DNA from: CAZGHF01 sp964525595
Lineage (GTDB): Bacteria > Patescibacteriota > Minisyncoccia > UBA6257 > GWB1-50-10
Direction of reading: 5' to 3'
Assembly: GCA_964525595.1 (NCBI GenBank)
Contig: CAZGHF010000013.1
Location: 1-16,194 of the forward strand
DNA length: 16,194 nt
Within the stretch, counting starts at the first letter, position 1. Each line of letters opens with the position of its first letter. The notes beneath the pieces are model-generated. The model was given only the letters and a program-made list of their open reading frames with translations, did not search any database and had not been told where the DNA came from. A program made the translations under genes and the position numbers. Positions 7,901-12,464 of the stretch are shown here, piece by piece.

Positions 7901-7902
7901 GG

Positions 7903-8136
7903 TTATTCGTTAGATATTATATCCTTCGTCTTCCAATAAACAAGGAAGCTGGTAAGAATTATTGACACTATGATTCCGACAAATAAAAAAATTGGGCTCG
8001 TCCCAAAGTAATTATCTATAAATCTCCCCAAAAGAGCGAGACCCACCAGCGGTAACGCAATCGTATACCCCAACTCCCACGCCAGAGCCAGAGGTTTAAA
8101 AGATTTTTTGTTATGAGTGCTTGGTACCTTGCCCAT
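7903..8136 (-). CDS. atpZ: AtpZ/AtpI-like small membrane protein of the ATP synthase operon
   Basis: This 77-aa protein has two membrane helices (about residues 18-38 and 46-68). The segments LAWELGYTIALPLVGLALLG and RFIDNYFGTSPIF match the AtpI/AtpZ family (ATPase gene 1) normally encoded first in F-type ATP synthase operons, where it helps assembly of the c ring or ion supply. I start it at ATG 8136 (MGKVPSTH). A TTG-initiated extension to 8166 would run into the terminator hairpin and adds no family sequence. The start is only about 20 nt past the T-tract of the upstream terminator, leaving little room for a leader. Confidence 0.82.
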   Translation of the reverse strand: MGKVPSTHNKKSFKPLALAWELGYTIALPLVGLALLGRFIDNYFGTSPIFLFVGIIVSIILTSFLVYWKTKDIISNE

Positions 8137-8145
8137 ATATTTCAA

Positions 8146-8154
8146 ATAATACCA
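8146..8154 (-). promoter_or_regulatory. Possible extended -10 promoter of the atp operon
   Basis: On the minus strand TGG directly precedes TATTAT (8151-8146), an extended -10 pattern with 5 of 6 -10 matches. No good -35 is present at 17 nt, where the terminator stem lies. A start near 8139-8140 would give an almost leaderless atpZ mRNA. Confidence 0.3.
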
Positions 8155-8155
8155 T

Positions 8156-8195
8156 AAAAAGTTCAAGAGCCACCCGCGTTGCGCGAATGGCTCTT
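8156..8195 (-). terminator. Strong intrinsic terminator of the GC-rich orphan gene
   Basis: A 14-bp stem (8195-8182 with 8178-8165, including two G-T wobbles) closes a 3-nt loop. The lower eight pairs are AAGAGCCA/TGGCTCTT. It is followed by GAAC and five T residues on the minus strand. This is the most stable hairpin seen in the window. Confidence 0.88.
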
Positions 8196-8205
8196 ATATG
8201 TGCTG

Positions 8206-8230
8206 GGGCGACTCTTGGTGGCAGTCGCCC
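8206..8230 (-). other. Second hairpin in the 3' untranslated region of the orphan gene
   Basis: A perfect 8-bp stem GGGCGACT/AGTCGCCC with a 9-nt loop lies between the orphan gene stop and the terminator. It has no T-tract, so it may protect the mRNA 3' end rather than terminate transcription. Confidence 0.6.
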
Positions 8231-8260
8231 GGTTGCCTGGTGGAAGACCGTCGGCTTCTG

Positions 8261-8845
8261 CTACGCCGGCGGGTAGGCTTCCCTGAGGAAGTCGATGCCC
8301 TCGGGCGTGGCCAGGGCGTGAAGGCCGAGCTCCGCGAGCTGCACCTGAGCCATCATCCGGCCGGTGCCGCTGTGGTACCAGCCCGCCACGTACTCCTGGA
8401 TCGTGGTGACGCTGGCTCTCTCGGGACATATGGCCGTCTGAATCTTGATTTCCTGGTCCAGGGCCTCGGCCTGCGTGAGGAAGTTCTCCTCGATGGGCTC
8501 GACGGGCCACTGCTTGGGCGGCTCGATCTCCGTCTCGTCGAGTCGCTTGTCCTCGGAGCCGCCGATCTCCGGGAGCTCCATGTCGTTCACCATCTGGGGA
8601 TGGACGAAGCTCGTCTTCGGCGCGAAATGCCGGATATGTGGCTGGGCACAGAGCCATAGCCAGACCCCGTCGTTCGCGCGGGCGGCGTTGAAGAGCGCTG
8701 TCCAGAAGTAGGTTCGCTCGTTCTCCCACTCCGGCCTGGGTAGAGTGCTGAGCGTTCCGGCAATCACCTCTGCCATGCCGGTCATGCCGACATCGGCCAT
8801 CTTGACTACGAGTTCGGCGTAGTCGAATTCCTGTACTGCATGCAT
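8261..8845 (-). CDS. GC-rich orphan gene, 194-aa acidic protein of unknown function
   Basis: I do not recognise this protein. It is 194 aa, with no signal peptide, no membrane helix and no obvious catalytic motif. The N-terminal part has a Trp/Phe-rich helical stretch (WENERTYFWTALFNAARAND, about residues 39-58, then VWLWLC). Residues 88-120 are acidic and Pro-rich, and the C-terminus is helical, ending in FLREAYPPA. Reality as a gene is supported by a GGAGGA ribosome site 7 nt before the ATG (8858-8853), a near-consensus promoter upstream and a strong terminator downstream. Its third codon positions are overwhelmingly G or C. A hand count of 8281-8340 gives 72% GC, against 42% for 6841-6900 in the atp operon, so recent horizontal origin is likely. 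It stands alone between rpmG and the atp operon. Longer or opposite-strand frames here are shadows. Confidence 0.8.
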   Translation of the reverse strand: MHAVQEFDYAELVVKMADVGMTGMAEVIAGTLSTLPRPEWENERTYFWTALFNAARANDGVWLWLCAQPHIRHFAPKTSFVHPQMVNDMELPEIGGSEDKRLDETEIEPPKQWPVEPIEENFLTQAEALDQEIKIQTAICPERASVTTIQEYVAGWYHSGTGRMMAQVQLAELGLHALATPEGIDFLREAYPPA

Positions 8846-8852
8846 GGTGACT

Positions 8853-8858
8853 TCCTCC
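8853..8858 (-). promoter_or_regulatory. Strong Shine-Dalgarno site of the orphan gene
   Basis: GGAGGA lies 7 nt before the ATG at 8845. Among the genes here only rpsP has a comparable site, and the atp genes lack one. It fixes both the strand and the start of the orphan gene. Confidence 0.85.
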
Positions 8859-8905
8859 GTTCAAGTTGTGAGGTACGTATCAAGCCTCTTGAGCTTAATT
8901 TAAAA

Positions 8906-8934
8906 AGTATAACATATCATCAATAATATGTCAA
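8906..8934 (-). promoter_or_regulatory. Near-consensus sigma70 promoter of the orphan gene, with internal palindrome
   Basis: On the minus strand a perfect -35 TTGACA (8934-8929), a 17-nt spacer and -10 TATACT (8911-8906, 5 of 6) are present. The predicted start is near 8899, giving a leader of about 54 nt. An imperfect palindrome, ACATAT and ATATGT arms around 8 nt (8931-8912), fills the spacer and could be an operator. Confidence 0.85.
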
Positions 8935-8952
8935 GATCCCCACTCCCCAACC

Positions 8953-8973
8953 AAAAACCGCCTCCCGGCGGCC
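8953..8973 (-). terminator. Likely intrinsic terminator downstream of rpmG
   Basis: The minus strand shows CCGCC, loop GGGA, GGCGG, then TTTTT. The stem has 5 GC pairs and may extend by two wobble pairs. It lies 60 nt past the rpmG stop and just before the orphan gene promoter. Confidence 0.6.
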
Positions 8974-9029
8974 GTCAGTCGTCAATCGTTGGCTATTCCC
9001 TATCACCTACAACCTATAACCTATAACCT
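8974..9029. repeat. Run of eight degenerate heptamers downstream of rpmG
   Basis: Reading the plus strand in 7-nt steps from 8974 gives GTCAGTC and GTCAATC first, then drifting units, and finally ATAACCT twice in a row at 9016-9029. Neighbouring units differ by a few bases, while the spacing stays exactly 7 nt. The run fills the gap between the terminator and the rpmG stop. Confidence 0.65.
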
Positions 9030-9033
9030 ATTT

Positions 9034-9204
9034 TTACTTCTTACTTTCCTTATGCACGTGGTGTTTCCGACACCACTTGCAAAACTTCTTAAACTCCAGC
9101 TTTCTCTCAACCTGTTTCTTATTTTTCCGCTTATGATAATTTACCCGATTACAGGAAGCACACCTCAACCGAATTAATTGTTCTTTTAATTTACTCTGTG
9201 CCAT
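9034..9204 (-). CDS. rpmG: 50S ribosomal protein L33
   Basis: A 56-aa protein reads from ATG 9204 to TAA 9034. It starts MAQSKLKEQLIRLRCASC and ends KKFCKWCRKHHVHKESKK. The two CxxC pairs (C15/C18 and C42/C45) form the zinc ribbon of the zinc-binding form of L33, and the basic composition and length fit the family. L33 sits in the 50S subunit near the E site. The gene follows the 406-aa unknown gene, is preceded by a heptamer repeat that contains a possible promoter, and is followed by a likely terminator. The GAGG before its ATG leaves only one nt of spacing, so a conventional Shine-Dalgarno interaction is doubtful. Confidence 0.95.
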   Translation of the reverse strand: MAQSKLKEQLIRLRCASCNRVNYHKRKNKKQVERKLEFKKFCKWCRKHHVHKESKK

Positions 9205-9210
9205 ACCTCA

Positions 9211-9239
9211 AGAATAATGAATTACGAATTACGAATCAA
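9211..9239 (-). promoter_or_regulatory. Possible rpmG promoter embedded in a heptamer repeat
   Basis: On the minus strand TTGATT (9239-9234), a 17-nt spacer and TATTCT (9216-9211) precede rpmG. The -10 box matches 4 of 6. The start codon is only 7 nt beyond the -10 box, so the transcript would be nearly leaderless. Confidence 0.35.
9212..9239. repeat. Four-unit heptamer repeat upstream of rpmG
   Basis: On the plus strand four 7-nt units beginning GAAT follow one another; the two central ones are identical (GAATTAC). The unit sequence differs from that of the other heptamer runs in this window, but the period is the same. Confidence 0.65.
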
Positions 9240-9284
9240 GGATTGAACCATTATATATGAATCCGCTCGAAAAATCTCCGAGAA

Positions 9285-10505
9285 TCATCGGGTTTTTTCA
9301 TGATGTTTAACATGTAATTCCTCCAATACCATTAGCATTTCTTCAAGCATCAAACCAACTGCAAATCCAGTCTTTTCTTCGTAAGCTCTGTCTGAAAATT
9401 CTTTCAAAGAATCCCTGTCTATTTGCTCATCTTTCTTAAGTCCATCTGAAAAGTCTATTTCAGGCTCATAAGGGAAATAACCTCTATTGGTTAAGTGTAT
9501 TCTTAATCCAAACTTAGAAAGAAGGTCAAACAACGCTATTTTCTTATCGCGTAAAACTTCTGCGCCTCCATAAAACGATGAAGAACTTATAAGCCTTTTT
9601 ACTTCTTCACCGAATTCCGGGTCTTGGCGCATAAACTCAAAATATCTAAAAGCGTTATGAGTGGCTCTCCGTCCGACACTATTTAATTTCTGGTTTAAGT
9701 CACCAAGATAGCTTCCCCATACTCTCTGGTCACGTAGGAAATGCATAGTTTCAATACCAGCCGGTCTTTGGTGGTGTATTTCAATCAGCTTACTTATCGG
9801 AATTGCTATAGCATGAGTACTTCCTCTTTTTACCGGACGAAATCCTATTTTTCTTTGGTCTTGGGGGACAACAGCCCTACCTTCATAAGTAACGCCCGGA
9901 GCCCTAATAGAACCCATATAAACATTTTTGTGTCGGCCATTGGTATTTTGCTGCGCTGGAATAACGGCATCTACTAACATTACTACTTGCCCATCTTCGT
10001 CTTCTGTAAAGGAGAAGCCGGCGTTCTCAAAGTTTTTCACCACTTCTTGAGAAGAAACTCCCCGTCTTATATTTAACTCTCGCGAAGCACCTCCTTTAAA
10101 TTCTCCTACTACAATTGAGGGCTTTACGTTAAATTGAGGATGGGTATGCGTTAGAACTTCCAATCGTTCCTCGACCGCTTTTCTAGTAAGCCAAATTAGC
10201 TCGTTTTTAGGAACATCTCCCATGGAGGCAGTGCTCGGAAGACGTTCTTTCATCGGCTTCTCATTCTCTTTTCCAACTATCTCAAGTTCTGGGAATTCTT
10301 TTTCCAGGCTTGTTAGTTCACTAATGGTTAATCTCTCTCCATCTACTTCTACTTCAATCCCCAAAGAAGATCTACTCTCGGTTTCCTCCTCTGGAGAGAC
10401 TATCGGCGAATCTTCTTGTTTCTCTGAACCGTCCAGCTCACTTTCCTCTTCAGGTTTTTCAGGAGAGGGAATTTCTCTATCAAAACGAAAGGGATTCTTA
10501 AACAT
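9285..10505 (-). CDS. Unrecognised 406-aa protein with acidic disordered N-terminus
   Basis: I do not recognise a family. The 406-aa product has no signal peptide or membrane helix, so it should be cytoplasmic. Residues 11-95 are rich in Glu, Ser and Pro and look disordered. From about residue 100 the sequence is mixed alpha/beta and contains HTHPQF (120-125), a Gly/Arg segment (GGASRELNIRRGVSSQE), strands around VVMLVDAVIPAQQ (174-186) and IHHQRPAGIETMHFLRDQ further on. The C-terminus ends in a Met/Leu-rich helix with HVKHHEKTR. The scattered His residues could bind metal, but no catalytic set is clear. It lies between a tRNA-Thr gene and rpmG, where translation genes would be expected, and may be an insertion. 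A weak hairpin with a T-run overlaps its stop. No Shine-Dalgarno site is visible before the ATG. Confidence 0.8.
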   Translation of the reverse strand: MFKNPFRFDREIPSPEKPEEESELDGSEKQEDSPIVSPEEETESRSSLGIEVEVDGERLTISELTSLEKEFPELEIVGKENEKPMKERLPSTASMGDVPKNELIWLTRKAVEERLEVLTHTHPQFNVKPSIVVGEFKGGASRELNIRRGVSSQEVVKNFENAGFSFTEDEDGQVVMLVDAVIPAQQNTNGRHKNVYMGSIRAPGVTYEGRAVVPQDQRKIGFRPVKRGSTHAIAIPISKLIEIHHQRPAGIETMHFLRDQRVWGSYLGDLNQKLNSVGRRATHNAFRYFEFMRQDPEFGEEVKRLISSSSFYGGAEVLRDKKIALFDLLSKFGLRIHLTNRGYFPYEPEIDFSDGLKKDEQIDRDSLKEFSDRAYEEKTGFAVGLMLEEMLMVLEELHVKHHEKTR

Positions 10506-10526
10506 TTTTATTTATTTCGTTTATAC

Positions 10527-10561
10527 GTCAATTGTTATATGTCATTTGTCATTAGTCAATC
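10527..10561. repeat. Five-unit heptamer repeat between tRNA-Thr and the 406-aa gene
   Basis: On the plus strand five 7-nt units, nearly all beginning GTCA (for example GTCAATT, GTCATTT, GTCATTA), fill the gap and stop one base short of the encoded CCA of tRNA-Thr(GGU). Confidence 0.65.
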
Positions 10562-10562
10562 T

Positions 10563-10638
10563 TGGAGCCACCTCCCGGGATCGAACCGGGGACCTCATCC
10601 TTACCATGGATGCGCTCTGCCAGCTGAGCTAAGGTGGC
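10563..10638 (-). tRNA. tRNA-Thr (anticodon GGU), CCA encoded
   Basis: The minus strand gives a complete 76-nt tRNA. The acceptor is GCCACCT/AGGTGGC, the anticodon stem CATCC/GGATG encloses ATGGTAA (anticodon GGT), and the T loop is TTCGATC. The discriminator is T, followed by an encoded CCA. It is the only tRNA in the window with an encoded CCA. Confidence 0.96.
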
Positions 10639-10639
10639 G

Positions 10640-10710
10640 AGCCGCCTGCAGGAATCGAACCCGCGTCTATGGTTTACAAAACCACTGCTTTGCCACTAAG
10701 CTAAGGCGGC
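10640..10710 (-). tRNA. tRNA-Thr (anticodon UGU)
   Basis: The minus strand gives a 71-nt cloverleaf with acceptor GCCGCCT/AGGCGGC, anticodon stem GTGGT/ACCAT around TTTGTAA (anticodon TGT), and T arm GCGGG-TTCGATT-CCTGC. CCA is not encoded. Only one base separates it from the next tRNA, so processing must be very precise. Confidence 0.95.
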
Positions 10711-10715
10711 CTATG

Positions 10716-10799
10716 TGCGCAGGGAGGGATTCGAACCCCCGTAGGGCTATGCCCGCGTGATTTACAGTCACGTGCGATTGACCACTCCGCCACCTGCGC
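10716..10799 (-). tRNA. tRNA-Tyr (anticodon GUA), class II
   Basis: The minus strand gives an 84-nt tRNA with acceptor GCGCAGG/CCTGCGC, anticodon stem GTGA/TCAC around a loop with GTA, and the long variable arm typical of bacterial tRNA-Tyr (GCGGGC and GCCC segments). CCA is not encoded. It starts 2 nt after the stop codon of the upstream gene. Confidence 0.95.
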
Positions 10800-10801
10800 G
10801 T

Positions 10802-11134
10802 CTAAACCTCCTCTTCCTCCTTATTTGTATCAGATTCTACTTCAGTAATAAAGACCGCCGTCGCTTCATTCTCGCTTTCTTTTCTCAATTTACTTAACTT
10901 CCTATTTATCATATTATCAAGTTTCAGGACAACAATCCCCGACCGGCGCAAGGTCTTCTCCCAATAAAACTTGAATTTCTTATCAAACCTCTCCAGATAA
11001 ACCATAAACCACTGAGTCTTTAAAGACGAAATTCCCGCCTCCCGGTCATCTATTCTCGGCAATGTCCGGGCCACCAAATACAAAATCACTCCCAGCGAAA
11101 GCATTATTAAGATGTTGAGAATAAACTTAAACAT
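10802..11134 (-). CDS. Small single-pass membrane protein of unknown function
   Basis: The 110-aa protein has an N-terminal hydrophobic helix (about residues 3-24, FKFILNILIMLSLGVILYLV). A basic cytoplasmic segment (residues 45-85, rich in Lys, Arg and aromatics) follows, then an acidic tail ending EEEEV. I do not recognise a family; small anchored proteins of this design are common hypotheticals in this kind of genome. It lies between the repeat element downstream of tsf and the tRNA array. Its stop codon is 2 nt before tRNA-Tyr, so the mRNA and tRNAs are very probably co-transcribed and separated by RNase P. No clear Shine-Dalgarno site is seen. Confidence 0.75.
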   Translation of the reverse strand: MFKFILNILIMLSLGVILYLVARTLPRIDDREAGISSLKTQWFMVYLERFDKKFKFYWEKTLRRSGIVVLKLDNMINRKLSKLRKESENEATAVFITEVESDTNKEEEEV

Positions 11135-11156
11135 TATCTTTAAATATAAGTATTGC

Positions 11157-11234
11157 GAACCAAAAATCTTTTCAAAAGACTAAAGACTTGGCTGTCGGCC
11201 CGGAGACAGTCTTTTGGAAAGGTTGTTTGGTGAG
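11157..11234 (-). repeat. 78-nt hairpin repeat, copy 1 (downstream of tsf)
   Basis: This copy matches the one at 13501-13578 at 74 of 78 positions. It folds on itself: ACCAAA/TTTGGT outer arms, a 13-bp arm TTTTCAAAAGACT with its complement (one G-T pair here), and an inner CTGTC/GACAG hairpin. It lies 19 nt beyond the tsf stop. It could be a small mobile element or a structured RNA, and may double as a transcription barrier. Confidence 0.85.
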
Positions 11235-11253
11235 TAATTTTTTTAGTCATCGT

Positions 11254-11694
11254 TTATAGTTCATATCTACAGAACCTTTCCACCTTAATGTTCTCCCCTA
11301 CTTTGGCGATAACCGACTTCACCAGATCCTCAATGCTTATTGATTCGTCTTTCACATAGGGTTGTTCAAGAAGTGATTCAATATCTTCGGGCGCCATCGC
11401 CGCAATATGGAGGGCAATCTCATGAGCCAAATCTCTAAACGGTTCAGACTTAACAACAAAATCAGTTTCCGTTCTAACCTCCAAAAGCACGCCAACCCTG
11501 CCATTGTGAACGAAAGACTCCAAAATGCCGGCTCCGGTTTTGCGTTCGCTCCTCTTCTCGGCAATCGCCGCTCCTTTCTCTTTTATAATTTCAATCGCTT
11601 TCTCAAAATCACCGCCGGCCTCATTAAGCGCCTGCTTGCAATTCATAACTCCGGCACCGGTTGCTTCCCTTAATTTACTTATCTCCTTGTTCAT
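11254..11694 (-). CDS. tsf: Elongation factor Ts, minimal form
   Basis: EF-Ts catalyses GDP release from EF-Tu. The 146-aa product has the N-terminal UBA-like domain (SKLREATGAGVMNCKQAL, about residues 6-23), the EF-Tu-contacting TDFVV motif at about 77-81, and the terminal KVGENIKVERFCRYEL. The Thermus protein, already short, is about 196 aa. This one lacks roughly 50 residues between HIAAMAPED and LLEQPYVKD, the part that in Thermus contains the AEEIPAEELE helical segment. The start is ATG 11694, where homology begins. It overlaps the last 20 nt of rpsB in another frame, so translation is probably coupled. A longer in-frame start at 11736 would overlap rpsB further and lacks support. Confidence 0.95.
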   Translation of the reverse strand: MNKEISKLREATGAGVMNCKQALNEAGGDFEKAIEIIKEKGAAIAEKRSERKTGAGILESFVHNGRVGVLLEVRTETDFVVKSEPFRDLAHEIALHIAAMAPEDIESLLEQPYVKDESISIEDLVKSVIAKVGENIKVERFCRYEL

Positions 11695-12430
11695 CTTTCT
11701 CTTTGTTTTCTTCGACAGCCACCGGCTCAATCTCAACTTCTTTCTTCGCTTCCAGAAGATTTTCCTTCACTTTCGAGACAATCCAATCAACGCTTTTTTT
11801 AGTGTGATCGCTCGCGTAAATCGGATACTGAATCACAGCCGGGTTATCGTCGTTGTCAACTATCGCCACAATCGGAATACCAAGCTGATTGGCCTCCTTC
11901 ACCGCCGTCTCGTGCTTATTAATGTCAACGATAAATAAAACGTCAGGAACTCTTACAAGCCGGAGCAGGCCTTCAAACTTCCCTTTCATTTTCTCAATTT
12001 CCTTGCTGAAATTTAGCTGTTCTTTCTTGGTATATTTGGCAAGCTCCCCCTTTTCTTTTTTATTTTTCAGGTCGTCGTAATAAGAAATCCTCTTGTGTAT
12101 TACCTTAAAATTCGTAAATGTCCCGCCAAGCCAGCGACTCGTAACATAAGGAAACTCAAGTTCTTCGGCTAAGGCGAAGATTGCCTCTTTTGCCACTGGC
12201 GTCGTGCCGACAAAGAACATTAATGCTCCCTTTTTTACTTTCTCTTTCAAAAAATCAACCGCCTTGTTCAGGCTTGTAATGACCGCCTCCGGATTTAATA
12301 GCTCTATTTCGTTCCGATTGTCTATCACAATCGGTTTCATTAAAGGGTGGGTCTTGGATTTTTTGTGGCCGTAAATAACCCCAAGTTCGGCGAGTTCTTT
12401 TAGTATTTCTTCATTAATAACCGTTTCCAT
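11675..12430 (-). CDS. rpsB: 30S ribosomal protein S2
   Basis: The 251-aa protein is S2, a late-assembling protein on the back of the 30S subunit. Visible hallmarks are LGVIYGHKKSKTHPLMKPI near the N-terminus, FVGTTPVAKEAI (about residues 73-84), the conserved RWLGGTFTNF (about 99-108) and PDVLFIVDINKHETAVKEA with GIPIVAIVDNDDNP in the C-terminal half. The last 25 residues are an acidic tail. Gene order rpsB-tsf is nearly universal in bacteria. It begins 34 nt after trmD, with a short palindrome (TATCTAAGATA) in the gap. Its end overlaps the tsf start by 20 nt. Confidence 0.98.
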   Translation of the reverse strand: METVINEEILKELAELGVIYGHKKSKTHPLMKPIVIDNRNEIELLNPEAVITSLNKAVDFLKEKVKKGALMFFVGTTPVAKEAIFALAEELEFPYVTSRWLGGTFTNFKVIHKRISYYDDLKNKKEKGELAKYTKKEQLNFSKEIEKMKGKFEGLLRLVRVPDVLFIVDINKHETAVKEANQLGIPIVAIVDNDDNPAVIQYPIYASDHTKKSVDWIVSKVKENLLEAKKEVEIEPVAVEENKEKDEQGDK

Positions 12431-12464
12431 GACTTATCTAAGATAGCTTAAAACCGAAAAAGCG

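Noticed and set aside
7296..7939. Plus-strand frames of 199 and 155 codons opposite atpB
   Set aside because: They are antisense shadows of a conserved membrane protein gene, with no ribosome site or family resemblance.
8163..8864. 233-codon minus-strand frame overlapping the orphan gene, and plus-strand frames 8198-8659 and 8445-8711
   Set aside because: GC-rich DNA lacks stop codons in all frames. The product is low-complexity Arg/Gly/His, runs through the terminator, and lacks the well-placed GGAGGA site that the 194-aa frame has.
8974..9029. CRISPR array or phage attachment site
   Set aside because: Units are 7 nt with no spacers and no cas genes nearby; there is no identical pair of longer repeats to mark an attachment site.
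10222..10760. Plus-strand frames across the tRNA array (such as GATSRDRTGDL-like peptides)
   Set aside because: These are the familiar false translations of antisense tRNA sequence.
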